A stretch of DNA of 64,000 bases, taken from contig NZ_AXAE01000020.1 in the NCBI RefSeq assembly GCF_000472705.1, forward strand, positions 98,134-162,133, read 5' to 3'. Under the pieces are notes generated by a model, which did no database searches, had not been told where the DNA came from, and worked only from the letters and a program-made list of their open reading frames with translations. Position numbers and translations under genes: made by a program. This document shows, in pieces, positions 27,199 to 36,262 of the stretch. Numbering within the stretch: position 1 is the first letter of the stretch; the number at the start of each line of letters is the position of its first letter. This DNA is from Mesorhizobium erdmanii USDA 3471. Its GTDB lineage: Bacteria; Pseudomonadota; Alphaproteobacteria; Rhizobiales; Rhizobiaceae.

Positions 27199-28239
27199 AT
27201 GAAAAGAGTCACGGCCGCCATCCTGGCGGGTGTCGCCATGTCGCTGACGCTTGCGTCGGTCGCGCAGGCGAAGGACAAGGTCATCGGCGTATCGTGGTCG
27301 AACTTCCAGGAAGAACGCTGGAAGACTGACGAGGCCGCGATGAAAAAGGCGATCGAGGCCGCCGGCGACAAGTACATTTCGGCCGATGCACAGTCCAATC
27401 CCGGCAAGCAGCTTACCGATGTCGAGAGCCTGATTTCGCAGGGCGCCAATTCGCTGATCATCCTGGCACAGGACGCCTCGGCCATCGGCCCGGCCGTGCA
27501 GAAGGCGCTCGACGAAGGCATTCCGGTCGTCGGCTATGACCGCCTGATCGAGAACAAGGACGTCTTCTACCTGACCTTCGACAACAAGGAAGTCGGCCGC
27601 CTCCAGGCCAGTGCGGTGTTCAAGGCCAAGCCGGAAGGCAATTATGTCTTCATCAAGGGCTCGGGTTCGGATCCGAATGCCGATTTCCTGTTCTCGGGCT
27701 CGATGGAAGTGCTCAAGGCGGCCATCGACTCGGGCAAGATCAAGAATGTCGGCGAGGCCTATACGGACGGCTGGCTGCCCGCCAACGCCCAGAAGAACAT
27801 GGAACAGTTCCTGACCGCCAACGACAACAAGGTCGACGCGGTGGTCGCCGCCAATGACGGCACCGCCGGCGGCGTTGTCGCGGCGCTTACGGCGCAGGGC
27901 TTGGCCGGCACAGTGCCGGTATCGGGCCAGGACGGCGACCATGCCGCGCTGAACCGGATCGCGCTCGGCACCCAGACCGTGTCGGTGTGGAAGGACGCGC
28001 GCGAGCTCGGCAAGAACGCCGCCGAGATCGCCTCGCAGCTGGCCGACGGCAAGAAGATGACCGACATCGCCGGCGTCAAGGACTTCACGACGCCTGGCGG
28101 CAACACCGTCAAGTCGCTGTTCCTGACCCCGGTGGCCATCACCAAGGACAATCTCAACGTCGTCATCGATGCCGGCTGGATCAAGAAGGACGAAGTCTGC
28201 GCGGGCGTCGCCGCCGGCAGCGTCGCCGCCTGCAACTGA
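27199..28239 (+). CDS. xylF: Sugar ABC transporter substrate-binding protein, D-xylose type
   Basis: A 346-aa periplasmic binding protein of the ribose/xylose class. Signal peptide about 1-24 ending AQA. The mature protein begins [24 protein letters not shown], with [26 protein letters not shown] and [16 protein letters not shown], as in XylF. GGAGGAATATC lies before the ATG at 27199; an in-frame extension back to 27118 has no ribosome site. A hairpin follows the stop. Xylose is the best guess from family resemblance and the ROK regulator. Confidence 0.88.
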   Translation: MKRVTAAILAGVAMSLTLASVAQAKDKVIGVSWSNFQEERWKTDEAAMKKAIEAAGDKYISADAQSNPGKQLTDVESLISQGANSLIILAQDASAIGPAVQKALDEGIPVVGYDRLIENKDVFYLTFDNKEVGRLQASAVFKAKPEGNYVFIKGSGSDPNADFLFSGSMEVLKAAIDSGKIKNVGEAYTDGWLPANAQKNMEQFLTANDNKVDAVVAANDGTAGGVVAALTAQGLAGTVPVSGQDGDHAALNRIALGTQTVSVWKDARELGKNAAEIASQLADGKKMTDIAGVKDFTTPGGNTVKSLFLTPVAITKDNLNVVIDAGWIKKDEVCAGVAAGSVAACN

Positions 28240-28264
28240 GCTTGACCGCTTGAAGAGTTGGAAG

Positions 28265-28293
28265 CGCCGCGGCCCACAGCCGCGGCGTTTTCT
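28265..28293 (+). terminator. Intercistronic hairpin between xylF and xylH
   Basis: A perfect 9-bp stem CGCCGCGGC/GCCGCGGCG with a 5-nt loop, then TTTT. It lies 25 bp past the xylF stop and parallels the pstS-pstC arrangement. Confidence 0.8.
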
Positions 28294-28381
28294 CAGCAGG
28301 ATTTGTGTTTCCGCCATGGGCGGCTAACTTCTAGGCTTGGTCCGGCATCCGCGTCAGACGGCAAGCCGCTGGGAGGACATC

Positions 28382-29698
28382 ATGACCGACACGACCTCGA
28401 CTTCGCAGGCCGACACCGCGCGTGCGTCGGAACTTGGCGCGGTTGCCCGTTTTCTGAAGGCGACCGAAATCGATACCCGTATGCTCGGCATGGTCGGCGC
28501 GCTGGTGGTCATCTGGGTCGGCCTGCACGTCCTGTCGGGTGGTCTTTTCCTGACGCCGCGCAATCTCTGGAACCTGTCGGTGCAGACTTCGGCCGTGGCC
28601 ATCATGGCTTCCGGTATGGTGCTGGTCATCGTCATGCGCAACATCGACCTGTCGGTGGGATCGGCTGAAGGGGTCATCGGCATGGTCATGGGCTTCGCGC
28701 AAGTGCATTTTCTGGTGCGTTTTGTCGGGCTTGAGCTTGGCAATCCTTGGATCTGGGTGCTGGCGCTGGCGATCGGCCTGGCGCTCGGTCTGCTGATCGG
28801 CGCCTTCCAGGGCTTTGTTATCGCCTATCTCGAAGTGCCGGCCTTCATCGTGACGCTCGGCGGCCTGCTGGTCTGGCGCGGCGCTGCCTGGTGGGTCACG
28901 TCAGGCCAGACCGTGGCCCCGCTCGATGCCACCTTCCAGCTGATGGGCGGCGGTCCCGCCGGATCGATCGGCGCGACCTGGAGCTGGGCCGTCGGTATCG
29001 TCGCTTGCTTGGCGGTGGTGTTCGCGCTGTTCAACGGGCGCCGGCAGCGCAAGCGCTTCCGCTTTCCGCTGCGGCCGATCTGGGCCGAGACGCTGATGGG
29101 CGCCGTCACCTGCGCAATCATCCTGGGCGCTGTGTGGGTTGCCAATTCCTATCCATGGCCGGTCGGTATCGTGAAGCGGTATGCGGAGGCCAACAACATC
29201 ACGATTCCCGAAGGTGGGCTGTTCATCGCCCATGGCATCGCTATTCCGGTGCTGATGGCTGTTATGGTGGGCATCGTCATGACATTCATCACCAACCGCA
29301 CGCGTTTCGGCCGTTACGTCTTTGCCATCGGCGGCAACCCTGAAGCCGCCAATCTCGCCGGCATCAACACACGCTGGGTCACCATGAAGGTGTTCATGAT
29401 CATGGGTGTGCTGGCGACGATCGCCGCCGCCATCTCGTCGGCCAGGCTGAATTCCGCGACCAACGCGCTGGGCACGCTGGATGAGTTGCTGGTCATCGCC
29501 GCCGCCGTCATCGGCGGCACGTCGCTGGCCGGCGGTTCGGGAACCGTTATCGGTGCCATGCTTGGCGCGCTTTTGATGCAGTCGCTGCAGTCCGGAATGG
29601 TGCTGCTTGGTGTCGACTCGCCGCTGCAGAGCATCGTCGTCGGCGCTGTCCTGGTCATCGCGGTGTTTCTCGACACCGTGTACCGCAAGCGCGTTTAG
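28382..29698 (+). CDS. xylH: Sugar ABC transporter permease, XylH-like
   Basis: A 438-aa inner-membrane permease with about ten or more hydrophobic segments, the BPD_transp_2 class used by ribose and xylose importers. [15 protein letters not shown] and [31 protein letters not shown] are family hallmarks. The long central loop ([15 protein letters not shown]) is typical of XylH-size permeases. ATG at 28382 has GGGAGGACATC directly upstream. It ends 14 bp before the ATPase gene. Confidence 0.9.
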   Translation: MTDTTSTSQADTARASELGAVARFLKATEIDTRMLGMVGALVVIWVGLHVLSGGLFLTPRNLWNLSVQTSAVAIMASGMVLVIVMRNIDLSVGSAEGVIGMVMGFAQVHFLVRFVGLELGNPWIWVLALAIGLALGLLIGAFQGFVIAYLEVPAFIVTLGGLLVWRGAAWWVTSGQTVAPLDATFQLMGGGPAGSIGATWSWAVGIVACLAVVFALFNGRRQRKRFRFPLRPIWAETLMGAVTCAIILGAVWVANSYPWPVGIVKRYAEANNITIPEGGLFIAHGIAIPVLMAVMVGIVMTFITNRTRFGRYVFAIGGNPEAANLAGINTRWVTMKVFMIMGVLATIAAAISSARLNSATNALGTLDELLVIAAAVIGGTSLAGGSGTVIGAMLGALLMQSLQSGMVLLGVDSPLQSIVVGAVLVIAVFLDTVYRKRV

Positions 29699-29712
29699 GG
29701 AGAACAACGATC

Positions 29713-30516
29713 ATGGAAAAGACTGCTCCCGCGAATACCGGCACGCCGCTGATCGACATGCGCAACATCTCGATCGCTTTCGGCGGTATCCGCGCCGTCG
29801 ACGATGCCTCGGTCGATCTTTTCCCCGGTGAAGTGATGGCATTGCTCGGCCACAATGGCGCCGGCAAATCGACGCTGATCAAGATCCTGTCCGGCGCCTA
29901 CAAGCGCGATGCCGGCCAGATCTTCGTCAACGGTGAGGAGGCTTCGATCGCCAATCCGCGCGATGCCAAGAAATACGGCATCGAGACGATCTACCAGACA
30001 CTCGCCTTGGCCGACAATGTCGATGCCGCCGCCAATCTGTTCCTCGGCCGCGAGCTGATGACTGCCTGGGGCACGCTCGACGACGTCGCGATGGAGGCCG
30101 AGGCGCGTAAGGTTATGGGCCGGCTCAACCCGCGCTTCCAGCGCTTCAAGGAGCCGGTGGTGAAGCTGTCGGGCGGCCAGCGGCAATCGGTGGCGATTGC
30201 ACGCGCCATCCTGTTCAACGCGCGCATCCTGATCATGGACGAGCCGACGGCCGCGCTCGGTCCGCAGGAAACGGCGCAGGTCGGCGAACTGGTCAAGCAG
30301 CTCAAATCCGACGGTATAGGCATCTTCCTGATCAGCCATGACATCCACGATGTGTTCGAACTGGCCGACCGGGTCTGCGTGATGAAAAACGGGCAGGTGG
30401 TCGGCACCGCGCGCACCACCGACGTCACCCAGGACGAGGTGCTCGGCATGATCATTCTTGGAAAATGTCCTCCGGGCGCCATTCCCGGGCCGGGCGCGCT
30501 GAAGATAGCCGCCTGA
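29713..30516 (+). CDS. xylG: Sugar ABC transporter ATPase, single-domain XylG-type
   Basis: A 267-aa cytosolic ATPase with one nucleotide-binding domain: Walker [11 protein letters not shown] in [12 protein letters not shown], signature [14 protein letters not shown], Walker [13 protein letters not shown], and His in ISHDIHD. E. coli XylG and RbsA are about 500 aa with two fused domains; this is the half-size form that must act as a homodimer. GGGAGAACAACGATC precedes the ATG. It is the third gene of the xyl operon. The C-terminal tail is Gly/Pro-rich. Confidence 0.88.
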   Translation: MEKTAPANTGTPLIDMRNISIAFGGIRAVDDASVDLFPGEVMALLGHNGAGKSTLIKILSGAYKRDAGQIFVNGEEASIANPRDAKKYGIETIYQTLALADNVDAAANLFLGRELMTAWGTLDDVAMEAEARKVMGRLNPRFQRFKEPVVKLSGGQRQSVAIARAILFNARILIMDEPTAALGPQETAQVGELVKQLKSDGIGIFLISHDIHDVFELADRVCVMKNGQVVGTARTTDVTQDEVLGMIILGKCPPGAIPGPGALKIAA

Positions 30517-30645
30517 GGTCTGTCAGCGGTCCGGTACGGGCGCTCACGTGATATGCCAGTGATCGCGATGGCTTGGCCTTGCCATTGTGTTGGCCTGATG
30601 AGTTGCCCATAAAGGTCCGGTATTGCCCATGGACCGCATCATCCG

Positions 30646-32295
30646 TTGAAGAAACTCTTTCCAATCGTCGCGTTCATCGCCGTTGCGCTGATCAGCATGA
30701 CCATGGCGGGGTTCGCCTATTTCGCGACGCAGGAAGCCGCCCGCATCAAGTTCGAGGCGGCGGCCGACGACGCCCTCAACCGCATCGAGAGCCGCATAGA
30801 CCTGCATTTGTCGCTGCTGCGGTCGACGCAGGCCCTGTTCGACGCCCGCAATGGCGATATCTCCCAGAGCGAGTTCAAGGCGTTCTTCAACGCGCTGGAT
30901 GTCGACAACAATTTCGCCGGCCTGCGCGGCATCGGCTTCCTAGGGCTCGTCAAGACGGGTGACGAGGCGGCGGTCGAACGCGACATTCTCCACGACTTTG
31001 GCGCCAGCCACCCGGTCTATCCGGAAACGACGCAGCCCTGGCGCGCGCCCATCATGCTGTTCGAGCCGCTGGATCCATCCAACCAGGCCAGCATCGGCTA
31101 CGACATGTTCAGCGAACCGGTGCGGCGCGCGGCGATCGAGAAGGCAATGGCCGACGACCAGCAGCACGCGAGCGGGCTGGTGCAACTGGGCCAGGGCCAG
31201 GGTGCGACACAGACCTTCACCGGCTTCCTGGTCTTCGTGCGGCTCAATGTCGAAACCGCGCCGGAGGTCATCAACGCATCGCGATCCTCGACCGCGGGCT
31301 TTCTCTATGCGGCCTTCCGTTCCCGCGACCTGTTCCAGATCGCGCTCAGCCGCGCGCCGCTGCTGCCGGTGAACACCGAGATCTATGACGGCGCGGTGAG
31401 CAGCGATAATCTGTTGTTCCGCTCGGAAACGCCGCCGGCTTCGTCCTTCGGCGAACGGTTGCTGGTTACGCGCAACATCACCGTGGCCGGCCGCCCGTGG
31501 ACGGTGCTGTTCAGGCCGACCAGTGCCTTCTCGCAACCGTCGTCGCGCACAATTCCCGTGATGCTGGGGTTGCTGGGCCTGCTGGCGGCCGGCGCCATCG
31601 CGCTGGTGGCGCGCTATCAGCAACGGGCCTATGAGGCGGCATCGCGCCTGCACGAGACGACCGAAAAGAGCCTGCTCGAAAAAGACCTGATGCTGCAGGA
31701 GATGAAGCATCGCATCAAGAATTCGATCACCAGGGTGCTGGCGATCGCGCGACAGACAGCTTCGCGGGCGACGGATGTCAATGAGTTCTCCGCGTCCTTC
31801 TCGGCCAGGCTGCAGGCGATGGCCGCCTCCCAGGACATGCTGACGCGCTCGCGCTGGCAGAAGGCCGATCTCGCCGATCTCCTGCGCATCGAACTTGGCC
31901 AGGTGTTCGGCAAGGACCTGCCCGAGGGGCTCCTGTCCGGGCCGGAGGTGCTGCTCGACGAGACCACGACGCAGGCGCTTGGCCTGACCTTCCACGAATT
32001 GGCAACCAATGCGTTGAAATATGGCGAAGCCGGCAATTCCGCCAGGAGTGCCAATTCGCTCGAGGGTGATTGGGCGCTCAAGGTGGAGTGGTCCCTGGAA
32101 GGGCGTGGTCGCGAGCGCACGCTGGCGCTGAACTGGCGAGAGGCCGGGAAGAAAAAGGTCGAGGCGCCGGCCGAGACTGGATTCGGCACCAAGCTGATCG
32201 ACCTCAACGTCACGCGCGAACTGCGCGGCACGATCAAGCGCGATTTTCAGGCCGACGGGCTGAAGGTGGAGATCAGGATACCGTTGACTGCTTGA
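30646..32295 (+). CDS. Membrane CHASE-domain HWE-family histidine kinase
   Basis: A 549-aa sensor kinase. TM1 (about 4-27) and TM2 (about 305-325, PVMLGLLGLLAAGAIALVA) flank a periplasmic CHASE domain of about 270 residues (GIGFLGLV and PVYPETTQPWRAPI segments), which usually senses small ligands. The kinase core has a phosphorylated His at about 355 in EMKHRIKNSITRVLAIARQT and an HATPase box FHELATNALKYGEAG, the HWE pattern. Start is a TTG at 30646 with no good ribosome site. ATG at 30697 would delete half of TM1. No EcfG promoter seen. Adjacent to the stress island. Confidence 0.85.
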   Translation: MKKLFPIVAFIAVALISMTMAGFAYFATQEAARIKFEAAADDALNRIESRIDLHLSLLRSTQALFDARNGDISQSEFKAFFNALDVDNNFAGLRGIGFLGLVKTGDEAAVERDILHDFGASHPVYPETTQPWRAPIMLFEPLDPSNQASIGYDMFSEPVRRAAIEKAMADDQQHASGLVQLGQGQGATQTFTGFLVFVRLNVETAPEVINASRSSTAGFLYAAFRSRDLFQIALSRAPLLPVNTEIYDGAVSSDNLLFRSETPPASSFGERLLVTRNITVAGRPWTVLFRPTSAFSQPSSRTIPVMLGLLGLLAAGAIALVARYQQRAYEAASRLHETTEKSLLEKDLMLQEMKHRIKNSITRVLAIARQTASRATDVNEFSASFSARLQAMAASQDMLTRSRWQKADLADLLRIELGQVFGKDLPEGLLSGPEVLLDETTTQALGLTFHELATNALKYGEAGNSARSANSLEGDWALKVEWSLEGRGRERTLALNWREAGKKKVEAPAETGFGTKLIDLNVTRELRGTIKRDFQADGLKVEIRIPLTA

Positions 32296-32365
32296 AGGAC
32301 AGGAAGCCGTTCAGAGACTACGCCAAGCATGGCGGCAGGCGAACCGGCGACCTGAACTTTAAAGC

Positions 32366-32403
32366 AAGGGGAAGCGGAGCCGGTTGCGGTCTCCGCTTCC
32401 CTT
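32366..32403. terminator. Bidirectional hairpin between the CHASE kinase and the glycine-zipper gene
   Basis: A perfect 11-bp stem GGGAAGCGGAG/CTCCGCTTCCC with an 11-nt loop between convergent genes. T-runs on either side are short. Confidence 0.65.
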
Positions 32404-32414
32404 AGATTATCGGA

Positions 32415-32660
32415 TCAGTTGCAGCGGGCCCAGTGGATCGTACCGTCAGCGCGACGATACTTGCAGCGACCAGTTTGCACGTTACGGTACAACAAACCAG
32501 AGCCGGCACCGACAGCCGCACCGATCAGCGCGCCCTTGCCGCCGCCGACCAGGCCGCCGACGCCAGCGCCGATCAAGCCGCCGCCTACCACGTCCTGCTC
32601 GGTCGAGGTGCAGCCGCTTAGGGCGGCTACCGCAACCATGGCAATAATCATCTTCCGCAT
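32415..32660 (-). CDS. Glycine-zipper outer-membrane lipoprotein
   Basis: An 81-aa lipoprotein. Signal peptide MRKMIIAMVAVAALSGC with lipobox LSGC, then a Gly-rich zipper (about 27-56, repeated GGxxG and GAxxG) as in 17-kDa antigen and SlyB-like proteins, and a C-terminal CKYRRADGTIHWARC with two cysteines. The start at 32660 has GGAG eight bases upstream on the coding strand; an upstream in-frame start at 32717 would bury the signal peptide. The role is probably envelope maintenance. Confidence 0.82.
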   Translation of the reverse strand: MRKMIIAMVAVAALSGCTSTEQDVVGGGLIGAGVGGLVGGGKGALIGAAVGAGSGLLYRNVQTGRCKYRRADGTIHWARCN

Positions 32661-32743
32661 TGAGTCACTCCTCACTTTGTGTCCACACTTTGGTAAGCTC
32701 CAACAGCCATTTAGCACGAAATGACGGCCTTTGCTGCTCGAAT

Positions 32744-33070
32744 TTATTGTTGGCTAAGATAGTCTTTTTCTGGGCGTGCTGCGTTCGATGCCATGACAAG
32801 GTTGGAAAGAGCCAGCGAGGCATCAAGGCTACCATCGGGGCGCACATTCCAGACGATCTGATCGTAGTCGTCCTCGAGCCCAGGATCGACAGCGAGACAT
32901 CTGGCGACGATGTGCTGCGCTTGTCCCTGCACGTCGCCCATGGCGAACGGCCGCTCGGCGGTGCATTCGCCGGCGGTTTCGAAAACGCTCACCGGCACCT
33001 GCAGTTCACGACAGTCGGTCATCGAATTGGTGCAACCGATGACCAGCAACAATGCAGCGATGTGTTCCAT
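32744..33070 (-). CDS. Small exported cysteine-rich hypothetical protein
   Basis: A 108-aa protein with a short hydrophobic start (MEHIAALLLVIGC) that looks like a signal or lipoprotein peptide, then four further cysteines in the first 60 mature residues. No known domain. GAGAGGG lies upstream of the ATG at 33070. An EcfG-type motif with a 17-bp spacer lies 23-48 bp upstream, so it may belong to the stress regulon. Localisation is inference. Confidence 0.6.
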   Translation of the reverse strand: MEHIAALLLVIGCTNSMTDCRELQVPVSVFETAGECTAERPFAMGDVQGQAQHIVARCLAVDPGLEDDYDQIVWNVRPDGSLDASLALSNLVMASNAARPEKDYLSQQ

Positions 33071-33092
33071 GGCGACATGCCCTCTCGCCGCA

Positions 33093-33118
33093 ACAACGGC
33101 CTACATCGGCCAAAAGTT
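33093..33118 (-). promoter_or_regulatory. EcfG-type promoter (17-bp spacer)
   Basis: On the minus strand GGAAC, 17 bp, CGTT. The -10 lies about 23 bp before the ATG of the 108-aa exported protein. This is the only one of the set with a 17-bp spacer. Confidence 0.5.
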
Positions 33119-33202
33119 CCTGAGCGTTCGGGGTGACACGCGAATAAATGCCGCTGCAGCAAGCGGTTAAACGCCGCGCACTTTGCCGGCAGCGGATTTC
33201 GG

Positions 33203-33379
33203 TCAGGCGAGCTGGAACACGGCGATGATGAGAATTGTCGCGGCCGCCGCCAGCACGATGCCCCACTGCAAGCCGTGATGCGGCGGGGAGAGCGGTTCCG
33301 CGGATGCCTCGGGGTCCTGAAATTCGCCCATCGAAACACGGGCGGCCTTTTCCAGTCTGTTCATGTCGGCGACCGTCAA
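33203..33379 (-). CDS. Small C-terminally membrane-anchored protein
   Basis: About 58 aa, with a charged N-terminus (MNRLEKAARVSMGEFQ within it), a short Ser/Pro linker and one C-terminal transmembrane helix (WGIVLAAAATILIIAVF). The TTG at 33379 is taken as start because GGAGGAACG is just upstream. GTG at 33394 and ATG at 33364 are alternatives. No family recognised. No promoter of the EcfG type seen. Confidence 0.45.
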   Translation of the reverse strand: MTVADMNRLEKAARVSMGEFQDPEASAEPLSPPHHGLQWGIVLAAAATILIIAVFQLA

Positions 33380-33484
33380 GCGTTCCTCCCACACCGTGCC
33401 GCAGCCCAGCGGATTGCAGCGGTATCTGGGTAAAACAGCATCCGCTCTTATGGTGAACAGCCGGTTAAGGATCGTTGCTTGCCC

Positions 33485-33590
33485 TAAAGCGCGTCGTTAA
33501 AACGGATTCAACCGACGCGCTTTAAGTCTTTGTTTTGATGCATGTCGTTGTCCCAGAACCGCTGCACACTTCTGGGCGACATGCATTAGA
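33485..33590. repeat. Mosaic intergenic repeat, copy C (variant)
   Basis: Two inverted repeats in series, AAAGCGCGTCG/CGACGCGCTTTA and ATGCATGTCG/CGACATGCAT. The linker has TCTTTGTTTT and the second loop has AACCGCTGCACACTTCTGGG, which echo copies A and B. It fills most of the 264-bp space before the PAS-HWE kinase gene end; nothing else is seen there. Confidence 0.65.
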
Positions 33591-33658
33591 GCCGGATGAT
33601 TTCAGGTCGAAGCGACATGACATCTGAAACCGCCTCTAAATCAAAGATATAAAGCCGC

Positions 33659-34690
33659 TCACTGGCTCTCGAAATTGTTGTGCGGGACGACAAGGCGGTA
33701 TTCAAGGTGGCCGTCCGCGATGTCGAGGCTCGCGGTTCCGCTCAGGGATGCCGGCACCACCCGTTCCAGTGCGACACTGCCGAACCGCTTTTCGCTCCGG
33801 CCGCCATTGTTTCCTATGGTCTCGGCCCATGTCAGCGACAAGGCAACCTCGCCAGTGGCGGCGGTGTTGAGATTGGCGGTCACTTCGACATAACCATCCG
33901 GCCGGGACAGGGCGCCGAAGCTGACCGAGTTGACGGCAAGCTCATGCATTGCCAGGCCGATATGCAGTGCGGCATTTGGGTTGAGATAGGGATTGGCGCC
34001 GCGGAAGCGAAGGCTGTGCGATATGTTCGCCCCGTAGCGGCCGACCTGGCTCGTCACCAGTTCATGAAGGGCCGCGCCGCGCCAGTTCGAGGATGTCACC
34101 AAATCCTGGGAGGAGGCCAGCGATTGCAGCCGGCCGCGAAAGCGCGTCAGGAAATCGCCGATGCCGTCGGAGTAGCGGCCGGTCTGGGTCGCGATACTCT
34201 GGATGATCGCCAGCAGGTTCTTTGAGCGGTGGCTGACCTCGCGCAGCAGGGTTGTCAGCGTCTGTTCGCGCCGCTTCTGCTCGGTCGTCTCGACCATGGT
34301 CGTCACGACCCCTTGCACGTCGCCCGTTTCGCTCCGGTCGGCATCGACCCATATCTGAAACCAGCGCACGCCATTCTCGACGGGAACGCTGATCTCGAGG
34401 CGCTCCGGGTTGCCGGTCGCGACGACGTCGCGCTTGGCGGCGCTGATGCGGTCCGCCTGCGCCATCGGCAGGATGCCATTGCCGTCGGAACTGTCCGAAG
34501 CCCAAGGCGCGCGCATGTTGCGCGCCCATACGGTCTTCATTTCGCGATCCTGATAGAGGACGGAAATGCCGGCATTGTGTAGTGCGTGGAGCAAAGCCCG
34601 GCCAAGCTGCATACCGCTTTCAGCCGGATGCAGGGCGATGACCTCGTCACTCCCTGCGTCTTCCAAATCATCTGCAGTCTTGGAACGCAT
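33659..34690 (-). CDS. Soluble PAS-HWE histidine kinase, likely general-stress sensor
   Basis: A 343-aa cytosolic kinase. A PAS domain (about 30-140, LHALHNAGISVLYQDREMKTVW through VQGVVTTMVETTEQK) is followed by a HisKA_2/HWE dimerisation helix with His at about 154 in EVSHRSKNLLAIIQSIATQT, then an HATPase domain with MHELAVNSVSFGALS. An exact EcfG promoter lies 29-53 bp upstream of the ATG, so it is probably a regulon member. Kinases of this family phosphorylate PhyR in other alphaproteobacteria. Assignment of PhyR as partner rests on proximity. Confidence 0.88.
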   Translation of the reverse strand: MRSKTADDLEDAGSDEVIALHPAESGMQLGRALLHALHNAGISVLYQDREMKTVWARNMRAPWASDSSDGNGILPMAQADRISAAKRDVVATGNPERLEISVPVENGVRWFQIWVDADRSETGDVQGVVTTMVETTEQKRREQTLTTLLREVSHRSKNLLAIIQSIATQTGRYSDGIGDFLTRFRGRLQSLASSQDLVTSSNWRGAALHELVTSQVGRYGANISHSLRFRGANPYLNPNAALHIGLAMHELAVNSVSFGALSRPDGYVEVTANLNTAATGEVALSLTWAETIGNNGGRSEKRFGSVALERVVPASLSGTASLDIADGHLEYRLVVPHNNFESQ

Positions 34691-34718
34691 CGGTCAACCT
34701 GTCCACCCACTCAGGCTG

Positions 34719-34743
34719 AACGGCTCACCTTCTTATGGGTTCC
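34719..34743 (-). promoter_or_regulatory. EcfG-type promoter of the PAS-HWE kinase gene
   Basis: On the minus strand GGAAC, 16 bp, CGTT, exact match, ending 28 bp before the ATG at 34690. Confidence 0.8.
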
Positions 34744-34769
34744 CAAATGAAATCCCGCCGGAAGGACTG

Positions 34770-34843
34770 CCCTCAAAAGCGGTCCGCCGGACGGCGTCCT
34801 TTGCAGGATACCGTCCGGCGGTGGCTGGAAACCGTTTGAGGGG
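34770..34843. repeat. Long imperfect hairpin between kinase and DUF1328 genes
   Basis: Outer arms CCCTCAAAAGCGGT and ACCGTTTGAGGGG, inner arms CCGCCGGACGG and CCGTCCGGCGG, small loop. It lies downstream of the DUF1328 gene in its direction of transcription and may end that transcript. There is no strong T-run. Confidence 0.55.
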
Positions 34844-34880
34844 TGCGGCTTCCAGTGTTCGCTTTAAAAGCTGGCTGATG

Positions 34881-35045
34881 TCAGGCCCGCTTGAACAGGC
34901 CGGCCAGCAGGGAAATGACCAGGAAGGCGAGAAAGATGAAGAACAATATCTGCGCAATGCCGGCGGATGTCCCGGCGATGCCGCCAAAACCAAGCGCGCC
35001 GGCTATGATCGCCACTACGAGAAATACGAGCGCCCAGTAAAGCAT
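34881..35045 (-). CDS. DUF1328 small membrane protein
   Basis: A 54-aa integral membrane peptide starting [20 protein letters not shown], followed by a Gly-rich turn and a second helix ending LLAGLFKRA. This is the whole DUF1328/YtjA family fold, two helices. Such genes are often induced by general stress in rhizobia. GGAGATG lies upstream of the ATG at 35045 on the coding strand, and an exact EcfG promoter lies 31-55 bp upstream. Its molecular function is unknown. Confidence 0.88.
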   Translation of the reverse strand: MLYWALVFLVVAIIAGALGFGGIAGTSAGIAQILFFIFLAFLVISLLAGLFKRA

Positions 35046-35075
35046 GGTTCATCTCCTTCCGAATGGTGCAGTAAA

Positions 35076-35100
35076 AACGTGGGTGGATGCGGTTTGTTCC
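35076..35100 (-). promoter_or_regulatory. EcfG-type promoter of the DUF1328 gene
   Basis: On the minus strand GGAAC, 16 bp, CGTT, exact match, ending 30 bp before the ATG. Confidence 0.82.
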
Positions 35101-35184
35101 ACCCTTTGCCGAAAAAGGCGATGCTTGCAAACCGTTAGAAACGAAGTGCCTCGAAATTCGCTGCTGACGGGCCTGGTTGCCAAA

Positions 35185-35217
35185 AAGGCCGCCCGGTGCA
35201 TCGCATCGGACGGCCTT
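35185..35217 (-). terminator. Terminator of phyR
   Basis: Stem AAGGCCGTCCG/CGGGCGGCCTT (one G-T pair) read on the minus strand, with TTTTTGG after it. It lies 33 bp past the phyR stop. Confidence 0.8.
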
Positions 35218-35249
35218 GATTTCGCATATTCCGGGTGGAAGGCCGCGCC

Positions 35250-36044
35250 CTATGCGGCGGCCTTCGCCTGACGGTCGAAGAACAGCGCCTGGCTGATCAG
35301 CGCCTTGACCATGTCGGGATTGAACGGCTTGGTCACCAGGAAGGCCGGTTCGGGACGCTCACCAGTCAACAAGCGCTCGGGAAACGCGGTGATGAAGATA
35401 ACCGGAACCGAGGTAGACGACAGGATCTCGTTGACCGCCTCGATGCCCGAACTGCCGTCGGCGAGCTGGATATCGGCCAGCACCATCTTCGGCCGCGTCT
35501 TGCCGAACATCGTCACCGCTTCGGCGTGTGTGCGCGCCGTGCCGACGACGCGATGACCGAGGCTCTCGACCATCTCTTCAATGTCCATGGCGATCAGCGG
35601 TTCGTCCTCGATGATGAGCACGTCGGTCGCTACTTGGCGCGAAATCTCATTGCTTGCCTGGGCCAGCAGTTCGGAGAATTGCTGGTCGCCGACATCCAGG
35701 ATCTCGGCCGCTTCGTCCTCGCTGAAGCCTTCGACGGCAACCAGCAGGAAGGCCTGGCGGGGAAGCGGCGCGATCGCATTGAGATTGGCGGCGGCGCGCT
35801 GCTCCCATGCCGATTGTGCCTGTTCCTGCGGCACGCGAATAGCGACAGAGGTGAAGAGCTTGGCGAAAACCTTGTAGAGCGCGATACGGTCGCTCGACGC
35901 GTCGGGGAAGATGTCGACGTCGGCGATGATGGCCTCAAGCATCGCGGCGACCAGCGCGTCGCCGCTCTCTTGCGATCCCGAGACGGCACGCGAAAAGCGG
36001 CGCAGGAACGGCAGGTGCGGTGCGATGGTGGCGGATAAACTCAT
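35250..36044 (-). CDS. phyR: General stress response regulator PhyR
   Basis: A 264-aa protein with the PhyR domain order: an N-terminal EcfG-sigma-like domain (about 1-135; sigma2-like then sigma4-like with LPRQAFLLVAVEGFSEDEAAEILDV) and a C-terminal receiver (about 140-260) with phospho-acceptor Asp at about 191 in LADIQLADGSSG and Lys in VTKPFNPDMV. When phosphorylated, the sigma-like part mimics EcfG and captures NepR, releasing EcfG. An EcfG promoter lies upstream on the minus strand. Divergent from nepR-ecfG, the classical arrangement. Confidence 0.97.
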   Translation of the reverse strand: MSLSATIAPHLPFLRRFSRAVSGSQESGDALVAAMLEAIIADVDIFPDASSDRIALYKVFAKLFTSVAIRVPQEQAQSAWEQRAAANLNAIAPLPRQAFLLVAVEGFSEDEAAEILDVGDQQFSELLAQASNEISRQVATDVLIIEDEPLIAMDIEEMVESLGHRVVGTARTHAEAVTMFGKTRPKMVLADIQLADGSSGIEAVNEILSSTSVPVIFITAFPERLLTGERPEPAFLVTKPFNPDMVKALISQALFFDRQAKAAA

Positions 36045-36112
36045 GATAAGACGTCTCCCTCAGAATGACGTGATCGATTGCAGGTCAGGCTGATTGCAAG
36101 CCCCACTAATAC

Positions 36113-36137
36113 AACGCGGGTTTTCCGAAAAAGTTCC
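36113..36137 (-). promoter_or_regulatory. EcfG-type promoter of phyR
   Basis: On the minus strand GGAAC, 16 bp, CGTT, exact match. It lies 69 bp upstream of the phyR ATG and back-to-back with the nepR promoter, with 9 bp between the two -35 elements. Confidence 0.85.
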
Positions 36138-36146
36138 GCCCGATTG

Positions 36147-36171
36147 GGAACGAATCGGCGAGAGCGGCGTT
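36147..36171 (+). promoter_or_regulatory. EcfG-type promoter of nepR-ecfG
   Basis: GGAAC, 16 bp, CGTT, exact match, 91 bp upstream of nepR. It indicates autoregulation of the sigma factor. Confidence 0.85.
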
Positions 36172-36262
36172 TGATGTCGGGATGGGCAACCAGACGAGGG
36201 TGCCGCTTGCCTTGTGTTGAGTTGAATATGAGCGGCCTGGATACTGGGAATATAAGGGCGAA

